The notes under the pieces are model-generated. The model was given only the letters and a program-made list of their open reading frames with translations, was not told the origin of the DNA and ran no database searches. DNA of 64,000 nt from Gordionus sp. m RMFG-2023 (Eukaryota; Nematomorpha; Gordioida; Chordodea; Parachordodidae). Both the position numbers and the translations under genes were made by a program. The stretch is from contig NC_088775.1 in assembly GCF_954871325.1 (NCBI RefSeq), forward strand, positions 23,599,561-23,663,560, read 5' to 3'. This document shows positions 47,203 through 59,646 of the stretch, in pieces. Position 1 is the stretch's first letter. Every line of letters begins with the position of its first letter.

Positions 47203-48150
47203 GGATGTGAACCCGGACCCTAACCCTGAACCCTCGTATTTTGGCTGAACCCGACATTTTAAAAAGTGAAGGGTTCAAGGGTTCAGGGTACTATAAAAAA
47301 AATTTTAAGTAAAAATATAAATTTTTATAATTTTATTAAATTTTTTCGTAGAATCATTTATTTTATATTCGTTTTCTTTCATTTTTTTTCCTGGACTTCA
47401 TTTTATTTTATTTAGAGATTTATGCCATATATTTAAAACTATTATTGATAAAGCAAGGGATGTTGTAAAATATTTAAGAACTCCCACAATTGTAAGAATA
47501 TTAAAATCTATGAAAAGGCAAATGGCAATATTAGATTGCACAACAAGTTGGTCCTCTATTTGTATGATGTTAGAGCGATTAATAAGTTTGAAAGATTTCT
47601 GTAATGATTTTATTATAGGAGCATGTGAAGCCATTTGTCAGAAGATGATTGGAATCAAATAAAAGACCTTACTAGTGTGTTGGTTCCTTTAAAAATAACT
47701 AGATTAAGATTGCAAGCAGAACAGTTATGTTTATCGGATTTTTATGGCATATGGATAAGATGTCGATTAGAGTTAGAAATATTTACAAGTTCTTTTTCTT
47801 ATGAAATATTAGAAAATATGAAAATTAGAGATCAACAATATTTACAAAATAGTGTTGTATATGCTTCAATATATTTAGACCCTCGATATCAAGTTTTATT
47901 AAGTATTGAGCAAAAATAAATTGCTATAGACCATCTTGAGGATTTATGGCGTTGTAGCGATAACAATGATAATGATAGCAATATTGATGATCTGGAAATT
48001 TTATTATTAGACAGAGAAAAAAAAATGAAATTATCATCAGATAGAAAGGAGCAAAAAATATCTATTGTATCTTTAATAGAAAACTCAGAAGTTAAGAGAA
48101 ATATTTACAAAATAGTGTTGAATATATCGTTACATAATAAATATATATAA
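47203..48150 (+). pseudogene. hAT transposase relic with left terminus
   Basis: A hAT-type left end, CAGGGATGTGAACCCGGACC (47,204), is followed by GGGTTCAGGG repeats. From 47,400 the residues KYLRTPTIVRILKSMKRQ, LDCTTSWSSICMMLERLI, then SEDDWNQIKDLTSVLVPLKI and YLDPRYQVLLS follow the usual order of the hAT core. Frame changes occur at about 47,635 and 47,920. The right terminus was not found and the C-terminal dimerisation region is absent. Confidence 0.65.
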
Positions 48151-49398
48151 AATAATTATATATATTTAATTTTGATAAATAGGAATATAGAATAATTAAG
48201 GCTAGGCTTAGTGTTGTGTAACGTCTCCTAAATCCCTACATTTTGTCTAATTAGTTATAGGCGATTTTTCGGTTAGGCCTAATTAGGTATAGTTGATTTT
48301 TAAGCTAATATCACTACTTATAAATGTCGGGCAATTTTATACAAACTTATGGAGAGACTTTAATTTATAATAATTTTTTTATAATTTTTCAAAATATTTT
48401 TATGTAAATAAAAATTTTAAGAAATTCAATATAAAATTTTCTAAAATTTATAGGGTTTAGCCTTTAATATATATAGATTTTCATTATAAATTATTAAATA
48501 TAAAATTTTTTTGGCGATCGATGAAATTCCCAGGGTAGATTCTCTTCAGAATAGATCTGATTAATCAAATTTATCAAAGAAATAAAAAACACGCACTAAA
48601 ATCAGATCAGAGAGCTACAGGCCTGGTCTTAAACCTGATTCGAATGCCTGGGCCGAGAATTTTATTTTTTAAAAATACATGGGTTGGGCTAAAAAAAAAA
48701 TTTAAATACCCGGGCCGGGCCATATATTTTATAAAAATCATTTTTATAATTTTAACAGGCAGAATTTTTTAAGATTTTTATTTCCTTCCATTTCGTCGAA
48801 ATCAAAAAATAAAAATGTTTTAATAATATATTAAATAGAATAACAAAATTTTTAAATCTTTTCTATTCTTAAAAAAACAAGCCAGATGCCGTCATATAAA
48901 TTCTCGGAACACCCATGAATAAAAAAGGGAAAAAATAATCTTAAGTAGTCTATTTATAAAAGTCTACAATTTTTGGATAATAAAAGAATGTTTATAATTT
49001 GTTATTTTTCCATTATTTGTTATTTGATTTATGCATATAATTTTTATTTTTTATTTATGAAAATAATAAAGATATGATAATGTGCCTTATATATTTTGCA
49101 TTTGTAAATTTTTACTTATAAAATATAAGAGCCTACTTGCGATAAATGAATAATTTTAAATATATCATTTTTAAATTAAAATAGTTATATTTCTAAAAAG
49201 AAAGGGGGGGGGGGGTTTTATAGATAAAAAAATTTTAATTCCTAATTAGTAGTATCTCTGAAGATCTAAATGTTTTCCCAATTTTTTCTATGATATTCAT
49301 TCTTAAGTATGAATATTTGGATTTTGCATAAGTCATCCACACAATTACCAAAGAAAAAAAATCAATTAAAAATTATAATTTATAATAATGCATTAGTG
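48151..49398. other. AT-rich interior with a GGCCCGGG-type repeat
   Basis: 48,615-48,730 contains ACAGGCCTGGTC, ATGCCTGGGCCGAG and CCCGGGCCGGGCC phrases, related to 49,924-50,146 and 14,350-14,470. It probably marks one end of a related MITE. A run of G occurs at 49,206-49,215. No gene. Confidence 0.45.
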
Positions 49399-49406
49399 GT
49401 CGAAAG

Positions 49407-51176
49407 CAGGCGCGTACGCAGGAATTTGGTCGGGGGGGGGGGGATAATAAATTTTTTTAAGAAATATTATTGTTATTTAAAAATATCAAGCATAAATTTA
49501 TTAGGACTAATAACTATTTCTAATACACAATTTTTAATTATATGAATTATAAAAAAATTATATATATAAACCGACACATAAAAAACTATAAAATAAATGT
49601 GAATTAAAAAATATAAGGTGAATATAACCACCATATGAATCACTTAAATGCCCCAAAATAGAAATTTGAATTTTTTAGCCTTTAAAATTTATATATAAAG
49701 TAAAATTTTTAATGTTGGAAATATAAATATCAATACACAAAAAGTTTCTTAGGAATAATTGTATTTTGTATTATATTTACAGTGTAAAATCCAATCTTCG
49801 TTGGAATTGAGCTAATTTTTCAATTACTCATCCTTGCTTGGCGTCAAATGCTTATATTTAAAAGATCCAAACCATTCAATCCAATTTCAGAAGTTGTACT
49901 TCTTAGGTATGTTTTCAGAGAACTGCAGGCCCGGTTCCCGGGTCGGACCTATTTTAATTTTACAAATACACCCGGGCCGGGCCTGATTTTTTTTAAAAAA
50001 AATTATCCGGGCTCGGCTATATTTTTTAAACCAAATATTTTAGCTATAAAAATCAAAAATAGATATAATTTCTTTAAAAAAAACCCCGGGCCGGGCCGAA
50101 AAAAAAATTTGAAAAGAAATCCAGGCCGTGCCCTGCAAATTGTATTTCTTCAGGGCTCTGTTATTCTTCTTAAAAAAGAGAATGTTCTCCTATAGTTTAC
50201 TAATGGGAAGAGTTGCTAATATATATAATCATTTTAATACATTGGGAATAAAATCTAAAATGTGTTTGAAATTATACAAAGCATCCATAGTATTTTTTGG
50301 GACTATATCTTAGTTAATCTTTTAAACATCGTTATTCAGCTAATGAGGCATCAAACAAATATTATTTTTTTTCTATCACCATCTGAAAAAGATTGGGAAG
50401 GCTTTTGTGGAAGTAATATCTGCAGATTGATAAGTGCTGCATGATGAATTAAAAACCATTCATTTATTTGGATTATAGTTTTATAATACTTTTCTACTGA
50501 TCTTATACTAATGTTTTGACGATGAGCTTGCCTTGCAAATCGAGTGAGACAAATATTAAACACATATAGCTCTCCTTTTGAGTCAACGATAACATATAAA
50601 ATTGAAATTCTTCATCAACATTAGCCCTAATTTCCTTGAGTTCTAATAAAATGCTCTCCGCTATTCTCATCTTCTTAATCAAGTCAATGTCATGTTTTTG
50701 AAAAGTGTTACATAAAATAGTTGTATAATTAAATAATACATTCTAATGAGAAAAAAAAAATTGAAATAAGTATTGAATCCAATAATTTTCTTGCTTCTGA
50801 GGAAATATTTCTTTTAGGCCATTGTGATATTTCAGAAATAGCATTAATAATCGGTTCGCGGAGACTCCATCTCGTTGGACAAGCTTGCACTTTCTTTCTC
50901 CCTGTTGGACAAGGAGTAACAGAAAACTTATTATTTGACTAGAAATATGAAAATGGTAGATAAATATTACACCACTAGAAATTTGAAAATAATAGGTAAA
51001 TATTACGCCAATGAAAACTGGAAATCGAAATTAATTGATAAATAACTTAATAGATGAATGTGATAACAAATATAAACATTAATATTTTTGAAAAATATAT
51101 CCGGCATCTGCATTTTTTGGCTTTGGGGGGGGGGGGGTTTGTCCCCCTGTTCCCCCCCCCGCTGCGTACGCCAATA
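49407..51176. mobile_element. hAT-like element, GCGTACGCAG ends, 1.77 kb
   Basis: The left end CAGGCGCGTACGCAGG and the right end, read inward as TATTGGCGTACGCAGCGG, share the GCGTACGCAG core next to long G/C homopolymers (49,434-49,442 and 51,124-51,163). Flanks GTCGAAAG (49,399-49,406) and GTAGAAAG (51,177-51,184) match at 7 of 8. No coding region was recognised. Confidence 0.75.
49924..50146. mobile_element. ~220-bp GGCCCGGG MITE
   Basis: The ends GCAGGCCCGGTTCCCGGG and, read inward from the right, GCAGGGCACGGCCTGGAT are inverted repeats, with further CCCGGGCCGGGCC blocks inside. TSD not resolved. It is nested in the 49,407-51,176 element. The 115-codon frame across it is a by-product. 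Confidence 0.55.
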
Positions 51177-51184
51177 GTAGAAAG

Positions 51185-54123
51185 TAGTAGTCTACTCATT
51201 TTTACGACTTGAGTTCCGAACTTGAGTCGTGAACTTGAGTTTTGATCTTGAGTCATGAACTCGAGTTATGAACTTGAGTCGTGAACTAGTCATAAACTTG
51301 AGTCGTGAACTCAACAGGTTATCTTAAATTTTATGATACTCGATTACTTATATTAGTATTGTTAATTGGTTGGTTGTGTAATACCCAGACCTGGCGCTTG
51401 GCTCTAAAATTAGACTAAATCTGCTATGAGCACGAAGCCCATGTATCTTAAGTTATTTCTTATTGAACTTATTAGTTAAATATATGGTTATTTATTACAG
51501 ATAAATCGATAGATAATTAAAAGACCTATTGAATATGCAACAATTCAAGCGCCACTCTTTGAGTGAAGCTATTTCTACGTAAACGGAAATTTCAATAACA
51601 TGAATAGAAAAAATAATTCCTAAAATTATATTTTGAAATAAAGAGGTTGCTCGTAGCATAAACTCCTTCCTACAAAAATTTTTTTTATTTATTTGATTTT
51701 TTCATTGTAATTATAAAATTTAACTCATATGATTTATAAAGATTTAAATAAATAAAATAAAATAAAAATAATTTCAAAGCGGAGTTGAAAAAATAAAATA
51801 AATAAAACAATGAATTAGATGCAAAAAAATTTAAAAAATCCCCCACTCCTTAATTAGGTGGCAGATAGGCGATTTGGTTTTTTATTTTATTATAAAATTA
51901 ATTTCTTTTTTTTTATTTAAGATTTTTTGAAATATTAAATAATTTTTTATAAAAAAATGTATAATATTGCCTACAAATTTTTAAAGGAAATGGATGGAAA
52001 TGGAAGTTAAATTTAGGGGGGGGCTAAATATTTAGATGAAATGTAGTTTTATTTCATCAAATCGAAAAATAAATAACAGGAGTTCATAAATTCTTGGTTT
52101 TTAAAAAAAATATATCAATTAAACATTTTAAACCTCAGAATTTGTCTCTTAATTACCTCAATTTAAATCAGGAAGAGCTTAGGCAAAATTATATGAGATA
52201 ATTTCCATATATAACGTTTTTTTCAAACGGTTTTGGGAAATGTTACTAGAAATCTCTTTATTTCCAAACAGGATTAATTTTAGAATTGATTTTTTTCCAT
52301 TCATGTTATCAAAATTTCTGTTAAAAAGAATTTAAAAATCTTAAAACTTAATTTGGTAATCTAGCAGATATTTTTCTCTTAATATTGTACAAAGTTAAAA
52401 ATAAAATGTTAAGATCCAGACTAAACTTGAGTCGTGAACTAGTCATAAACTTGAGTCGTGATCTCGAGTTATGGTAAACTCGAGTTATGAACTCGAGTCG
52501 TGAACTCGAGTTATGAATTTGAATCGTGAACTCAACAGGTTATCTTAAATTTTATGAAACTTGATTACTTATATAGTGTTGTTAATTGGTTGGTTGGCTC
52601 TAAAAATCTGCTATGAGCACTAACCCCGATCACAGATCCGTGGTTCAGGCCCATATATTTTAATTTAAGTTATTTCTTATTGAACTTATTATAGTATATA
52701 AATATATGGTTATTAGAGATAAATCGATTGATAATTAAAATACCTATTGAATAGTCAAAAAGTCAAGCGCCACTTCTCAATGAGTGAAGTTATTTCTACG
52801 TAGGTCAGGAATAATTTTATCAAAATCAAATATTGATATGATAATGGATGGGTATCAAATAAATTTAGTTTTAACTACCTTTATATGGTGTATATTAATT
52901 TGACCGGGAATAAAAAATAAATATGGTTACTCATATTTGTTCATGAAAATTTTTTTTTAGTATTGCACTTAATGGGCATGTCTGGATCTTAACATTTTAT
53001 TTTTAACTTTGTACAATATTAAGAGAAAAATATCTGCTAGATTACCAAATTAAGTTTTAAGATTTTTAAATTCTTTTTAACGGAAATTTTGATAACATGA
53101 ATGGAAAAAATCAATTCCTAAAATTAATCCTGTTTGGAAATAAAGAGGTTTCTAGTAACATTTCCCCTAAATTTAACTTCCATTTCCATCTCCTTTAAAA
53201 ATTTGTAGGCAATATTATACATTTTTTTATAAAAATTATTTAATATTTCAAAAAATCTTAAATAAAAAAAAAGAAATTAATTTTATAATAAAATAAAAAA
53301 CCAAATCGCCTATCTGGCACCTAATTAAGGAGTGGGGGATTTTTTAAATTTATTTGTATCTAATTCATTGTTTTATTTATTTTATTTTTTCAACTCCGCT
53401 TTGAAATTATTTTTATTTTATTTATTTAAATCTTTAAAAATCATATGAGTTAAATTTTATAATTACAATAAAAAATCAAATAAATAAAAAAAATTTTTGT
53501 AGGAAGGAGTTTATGCTACGAGCAACCTCTTTATTTCAAAATATAATTTTAGGAATTATTTTTTCTATTCATGTTATTAAAATTTCCGTTTACGTAGAAA
53601 TAGCTTCACTCAAAAAGTGGCGCTTGAATTGTTGCATATTCAATAGGTCTTTAATTATCTATCGATTTATCTGTAATAAATAACCATATATTTAACTAAT
53701 AAGTTCAATAAGAAATAAGTTAAGATACATGGGCCTCGTGCTCATATCAGATTTAGTCTAATTTTAGAGCCAAGCGCCAGGTCTGGGTATTACACAACCA
53801 ACCAATTAACAATACTAATATAAGTAATCGAGTTTCATAAAATTTAAGATAACCTGTTGAGTTCACGACTCAAGTTTATGACTAGTTCACGACTCAAGTT
53901 CATAACTCGAGTTCATGACTCAAGATCAAAACTCAAGTTCATTACTCAAGATCAAAAGTTCATGACTCAAGATAAAAACTCAAGTTCACGACTCAAGTTC
54001 GGAACTCGAGTCGTAAAAATGAGTCGACTAATCGACTCAAAACTCGACTTGAGTTTTGAGTCTAGTTATTGCGACTTCGATTCGGAGTCGTAGTCGGGTG
54101 AACTCTACTTTTTAACAACACTA
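51185..54123. mobile_element. Foldback hAT-like element, 2.9 kb, arms over 1.1 kb
   Basis: The left end TAGTAGTCTACTCATTTT and the right end, read inward as TAGTGTTGTTAAAAAGTAGA, are flanked by a perfect 8-bp TSD, GTAGAAAG (51,177-51,184 and 54,124-54,131). The left arm (to about 52,425) and the right arm (from about 52,975) are extended inverted repeats. They begin with GAACTTGAGTCGT-type minirepeats and continue through blocks such as AATCCCCCACTCCTTAATTA. The ~550-bp spacer holds a partial direct copy of the outer arm (52,427-52,800). No coding capacity; presumably moved by a hAT transposase in trans. Confidence 0.88.
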
Positions 54124-54131
54124 GTAGAAAG

Positions 54132-54983
54132 TATTTAGGGGGTTTAGCAAGGCCCGCTAACACTCGCTTTAACAACATGATATGTAAACAAAATATTTGT
54201 AAAACTCAGAAATTATGAAAAATAATTTAAAATTTGTCAAGAATTATATCCATGATCTTAAATCAAATAATAATTAAAATCTTGTGTTTCAAATCAAATT
54301 TGATATAAAAAATTTATAGTATTTACATATTACTTTATATTTTTATAAGATTAGGAAAAATATATGTATCTAAATGTCTTAAATTTAAAAATGCGTTCCT
54401 TGCACAATTTGCCTTGTATTTTCCTATTATCTACCAATTCTTTAAAAAGTTTCAAATGATATACCACATATCTAATACCAAATATTATAAAGTTCAAGTT
54501 GAAAAAAAAGAATAAAATATAATAGCAGTATCAATATTAGAGGTTTAGAAATATTTTTCTAATTATAAAAACTTTTTACTAGTCTGAAAATAAGTATAAT
54601 TTTTTTTATATTTCTAGATTTTTAAGGGTGGAGTCAAAAAGTAATGAAAGAAAAAATTTCTTACTGAATCCAAATATTTTATAACATCTTTCCAATATCA
54701 AATTTTTTTAAATAGGCTTAAAACAGATTTAAATAAAATTTTCCTCATTGGAATAAAATATAATTGCAGTGATACCTTATTACTAGATCCAATGGTTTTA
54801 GAAAATCTTTAAATATCCAAAACTTTTTACAAGACTTTAAACATAAATAAAATGTTTTTTTAATTTTTACATTTCAAGCGTGGTGTTAAAAAAAATGGCA
54901 ATAGAAATTTCTTTATAAAGATAAAATTTTAGAACTTTATAATATTAAAAACCACTAAGATTAAAAAAAAGTTTTAAAAAAAC
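54132..54983. other. AT-rich interior of the 11-kb element
   Basis: No frame, terminus or repeat that I can support. Confidence 0.4.
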
Positions 54984-55475
54984 TTAAAGATGACGATTAT
55001 GACAATTGTTACTTTTCTAAGGTACATTTTCACTGAAAATTTAATTTAACATTTACAATATATTTACCTATTTGCTTCAAAAAAATTCGACAAAACTTAA
55101 AAATGTCGATTATGACAATTCTCACTTTTCTAAGGTACATATTCATTGAAAATTTAATTTAACATGTTTACAATATATATTTTTACCTATTTGCTTCAAA
55201 AAAATTCGAAAAAACTTAAAAATGACGATTATGACAATTGTCACTTTTCTAAGGTACATATTCACTGAAAATTTAATTTAACATGTTTATAATATATATT
55301 TTTACCTATTTGCTTCAAAAAAATTCGAAAAAACTTAAAAATGACGATTATGACAATTGTCACTTTTCTAAGGTACATATTCACTGAAAATTTAATTTAA
55401 CATGATTACAATATATATTTTTACCTATTTGCTTCAAAAAATTCGAAAAAACTTAAAATGACGATTATGACAAAT
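54984..55475. repeat. Right subterminal array, ~120-bp units
   Basis: Reverse-complement counterpart of 44,860-45,370, with units containing TGACGATTATGACAATTGTC and ACATGTTTACAATATATA. With the left array it gives the 11-kb element about 700 bp of complementary ends. Confidence 0.88.
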
Positions 55476-55678
55476 TTTAACGCAAGCCGACCCAACAAGC
55501 CGACCCAGCAAGCCGACTCATCGGGTCAGCCAAATGGGTCGGCTCATGAGGCCCATTGGGTCGGGTCGGGTCTTATCTATGTCTAAATGGGTTCGCTCGG
55601 GTTTAAGTTTGTTTTTTTCGGCTCAAACCTTGCTGGTTTTCGGCCAAGCCGACCCGACCCAGCAATTTAACAACACTA

Positions 55679-56740
55679 CCTCCAACTACTAGAAATATGC
55701 ATTTAATATTGACCCATCTACCGGTTTTACATTATTTTAATGTTTGTTTAATTTCAACAATAGTTTATTTATATTTTTGCCTGATTTCCTTATTTGTCTA
55801 GGCTAACCCTAATTCCTCACATTGCTACAAAACATGATTAATCTTTTATTAAAGATAAGCAAAGAAAATAATGACGATTAAACAAACGCCTTAACCGTTC
55901 TAGAGTTACTGGTAGACAAAATAATAAAGAACTAGGCTTATCTTATGTTTTATATCTATGTTTATTTTATTTTCACCCAGTTCTCCAAATTATATTTCTA
56001 TCACCACTACCACAATCCCTATGCCATTTCCACCTATTTTTTAACAAATATAAACATTTTTATTTAACACTAAATTTTATTATCTCATTCTTTTCTTTCT
56101 ATCTCTATTATCTATTAACCACTATTTCTCAAAACCTAATGAATTCCTTTAATTTATTTTTATAATATAATAATTTATACCTTCTTTTTCTCCTCTTTTT
56201 TAATCTTATTTTTTAATTACCTTACAATTAATTAACCTTAATCTTAATAACATTACATTTATCATGTTAATTTTTAACTTTAGAATATCATAATAGGCTT
56301 GATAAGTCCCCCAAATAATTTTTTTGATGATAGCCCTCCAACTATATGCTTCTAATATTGACCCATCTACCGGTTTTACATTATTTTAATGTTTGTTTAA
56401 TTTCAACAATAGTTTATTGATATTTTTGCCTGATTTCTTTATTTGTCTAAGCTAACCTTAATCCCTCACATTGCTACAAAACATGATGAATCTATTATTA
56501 AAGATAAAAGAAAATAATGACAATTAAACAAACGCCTTACCCGTTCTAGAGATACTGGTAGACAAAATAATATAGAACTACGCTTGAAATGAACTCATCT
56601 GGAGGTTTATTTTGTTTTTTTTATCTTGTTTTATATCTATGTTTATTTTATTTTCACCCATTTCTCCAAATGATATTTCTATCACCAGTACCACAATCCC
56701 TATGCCACCTCCGCCTATTTTTTAACAAATATAAACATTT
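55679..56740. repeat. ~673-bp tandem duplication; second copy is an empty site
   Basis: Copy 1 is 44,397-44,681 joined to 55,679-56,067, split by the 11-kb element. Copy 2 is 56,068-56,740. In copy 2, CCTCCAAC at 56,335-56,342 is followed directly by flanking sequence without any insert or duplication. The insertion is thus younger than the duplication. Confidence 0.88.
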
Positions 56741-57410
56741 AATTCTGTACTATCATTCACTTTACTAGGAGTTAATATAAATATTACTTTCGATTCTCTG
56801 AGAAACTTTCCTGAATATTTAGAGAAATGTTCAAACTTGAATGTACAGTACGGCCAATTTCATGAACTTTATTAATGGAAAAATATGCAGTATTTCTGTC
56901 GTGGCCTTTATAATAATACTTACGACCGTTTTATGGTTGAGTTAACATTGTCGTTCATGATTCTATTTTAGAAGGGGATACCAATTCTGACATTGACAGA
57001 AATATCGTTTTGCGTGTTCAAACTTGAATGTACAGTACAGCCAATTTCATCAACTTTATTAATGGAAAAATATGCAGTAGTTCTGTCGTGGCCTTTATAA
57101 CAATACTTACGACCGTTTTATGGTTTAGTTAACATTGTCGTTCATGATTCTATTTTAGAGGGGGATACTAATGCTGACATTGACAGAAATATCGTTTTGC
57201 GTTCATAGGCATATCATCTTTATCAGTACGTATTATGTTTTGTACAGTGCTTTGGTAATCCGTCATTACTTTCATCTACAACCCTAAATGATATAAAATT
57301 ATACATTAATTATTTCCTCTCCAGACGACCGCCCAGATTTATTTTGTCACTTTTTCCATCAAAAATTAAAATGTCAACAAGGATTTGCTCTTAATTTTAT
57401 CAAATACATA
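55960..57410 (+). pseudogene. Helitron RepHel N-terminal region relic
   Basis: Plus-strand fragments match the Helitron replicase N-terminal plan in order. A Pro-rich segment (TTTIPMPPPPIF) comes first, then FNSVLSFTLLGVNINITF near 56,750, the segment VVHDSILEGDTNADIDRNIV ending in LR near 57,130-57,210 followed by YHLYQYVLCF, and finally DRPDLFCHFFHQKLKCQ near 57,325. Helitrons move by rolling-circle replication. The catalytic HUH and helicase motifs were not found, stops are frequent, and part of the region is duplicated. Confidence 0.6.
56827..57206. repeat. ~190-bp tandem duplication within the Helitron relic
   Basis: Two units (56,827-57,017 and 57,018-57,206) start GTTCAAACTTGAATGTACAG and differ at scattered positions. 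One differs by a stop codon present only in the first copy, so they have drifted since duplication. Confidence 0.88.
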
Positions 57411-59580
57411 ATAAATATTCCTCATTATTTTTTAAAAAAATTATCCTAAATTTATATGTCAATAAAAAAAAATATCTTAAAAAATATATAAATAATTTGC
57501 ATATAAGTTTCATTAGTGTTTAATGGCATTTTTGTAATTTAAATAGACAGCATTTTTTTTTACTTAACATAAAAAAATATATACCCCTTATCAAATTCTT
57601 TGACAAATAATTTCAGAAATGCAATACATACATTAAATTTATCTGAAAAACAACAATAACCTTATATAATAAACAACATATTTTTTAGATATAATTTTAA
57701 TTGATTATTAAAAAAAAGTATAAGAGTCGGTTATTTTTATTTTATTTGTCATGATTCTCTAATAAGTGGTTGCCCAGGCCTTCCCAGTTTCCCTTAATAC
57801 GGAATTTACATGTTTTTTTTTCCATATTAGACTAATTGGTAAATCAGATATTTCCCGTTCATGTGATGATATTTAAAATTTAACTATCTCCGAGGCGGGA
57901 AAAAATTTTCAAAATTTTAATGGGTAGGACTGGGCTTGGAACTTCAAAAATATTAGCTTGCACCTGACTTGGGAATATCTTTTCAAATTATTAAGGGTTG
58001 AGCTGGGCTTGATAAACTTTTTTAAAATTATAAGATCTTGGATGCTTCCTAATATTATGAGCTTTAACCTGGCATGACATCTATCGTAAAAAATGAATAA
58101 AAATCTCATTCCCCGTCATTTTTGATGGGCTTTCTACTAGCAATGTTTTATAGAATAGAACTAATAAGAAAAAATTTATAGACCTTACCAAATCAACAAT
58201 TCTTGAAGAAGAGAATATAAATAACCAATCCAAATCATAAAACTATATGGTGGTTAGAGCTTCCTCTTAGATGACATGATGGAAACTAGATAAGTAATCG
58301 AGAAAATTATTGTATGATATTAAATTTCTAAAAGATTATCTTCCATTTTTAATGATATATAAACGACTACACAGTTGACCATTATTGATTATCTAAAATA
58401 TGCGATCATATGCTCTCAGCCGCTTAGTAATAATCTTAAATTACACACAAATAATAGATGCTGGTTAATTTGCAGTCCTAGCCATGACACTCACGATGGT
58501 AACCCATATCAGAATTTATTCTGTTAGATATATTGATAAAACAGAAACACTAAAAACCTTTAGAATAAATTATGCTAATATATTGAAGCCTTGAGTTATT
58601 TACACGGCAAAAATACCATATTAGATATGAAACCTTTTGTAACTACAAAATAAGAACCAGAGTGATATCATGAAATTAATTAGGATTTTATATATTATTG
58701 TCGAACCATCTCTATTGGTATATTATATTTTAAAATAATTGTAGTTTGTAATAATATTAAAAATATATTCGTATTAAAAATTTAACTCAAATCTATATTC
58801 CGAAGAAGAAGAAAATAGCTTCTTAAAAACACGTAAAAAAAGAGGAGAAAAGATATCTAATTTATTACATCTATTGTGGGATGAATAAATAATACGCTTA
58901 ATTTTAATTATATTGTAAATTAATAGATGGCGTTAAATATTTGTAAGCAAATTGTTACTTATTTATTATCAAAAGCATTTATTAGTAAAGTTTTAAAAAT
59001 ATTAACTGTAATATATTATATAACTGTCAGCTAAGTCTGTAAAAGTGGCATTTTACTTAATATTTTATAAAAAATTATATATAATAGAGGATTATAAACT
59101 ATATGTCTACTTACATAAATAAATTTCTTATACTTATTTGGATTTGGACCTTGAAAATAATTTTAGGAAGAGACATGATATTTAAATTTAAAAATAAATA
59201 AAATAGTTGATTGGTGATTTTAAACTCGGCTAAAATATTAAATTATTAATTTTCAATTAATAAATGATTATATTTATTTTATTAGGGTTATATAATAATT
59301 TAAATAATAAAAGTTAATTAAGCTTCAATGCTAAATTAATATATAGTGAAGTGGTATTGTTATATTTTTAGCATATAATTTGATTGCAAGCTGACAGGGT
59401 TATATGTAATAATCTAATCTAATAATTAAAATAGTATTCATTTAATAAAAATTTAGATAGTCTTATTAATTTTTTAATAAAATTAAATCTATATATTACT
59501 CAATAGAATTATAAAAGATATTATTCAGAGGGCAATTAAAAACATTTATTTTTAGCTCAAGGGGATATTAAGGAGGCATT
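57411..59580. other. AT-rich right part of the 19.3-kb insertion
   Basis: No gene recognised. At 59,098-59,143 the sequence is the reverse complement of part of the CATAGGCGTAGCC MITE family (compare 37,700-37,750 and 61,440-61,480), so the 19.3-kb element and that family share internal sequence. Confidence 0.45.
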
Positions 59581-59646
59581 AAAAGAATTTTTTGCTTCAG
59601 GGGGCTTGAGCCCCTGCGCGTCTCCCCCCCCCTAGCGACGCCACTG

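Larger units (their letters stand above)
44682..55678. mobile_element. 11.0-kb hAT-bounded element with long repeated ends
   Basis: The left end TAGTGTTGTTAAATGG and the right end, read inward as TAGTGTTGTTAAATTGC, share 13 terminal bases. A perfect 8-bp TSD, CCTCCAAC (44,674-44,681 and 55,679-55,686), flanks it. Next come CGACCC-rich subterminal repeats (44,705-44,850 and 55,490-55,670), then inverted arrays of ~120-bp units. The uninterrupted target exists at 56,333-56,345 inside a tandem copy. The interior carries other hAT elements and relics, and no intact transposase. Confidence 0.9.
40316..59646. mobile_element. 19.3-kb hAT-bounded composite insertion in the LINE
   Basis: The left end CAGGGGCGTCGCTAGCC and the right end, read inward as CAGTGGCGTCGCTAGGG, differ at one of the first 15 positions. 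A perfect 8-bp TSD, CTATTATA (40,308-40,315 and 59,647-59,654), flanks the unit. Removing it together with one TSD copy rejoins the LINE frame exactly. Subtracting the nested elements (40,905-43,703 and 44,682-55,678) leaves about 5.5 kb of its own DNA. That DNA includes a minisatellite, duplicated segments and a Helitron relic. No transposase of its own was recognised, so it is probably non-autonomous. Confidence 0.88.

Noticed and set aside
57909-58109. 66-codon minus-strand ORF
   Set aside because: It lies in degenerate GGGCTTGG/CCTGGC-type repeat sequence with no recognisable domain.
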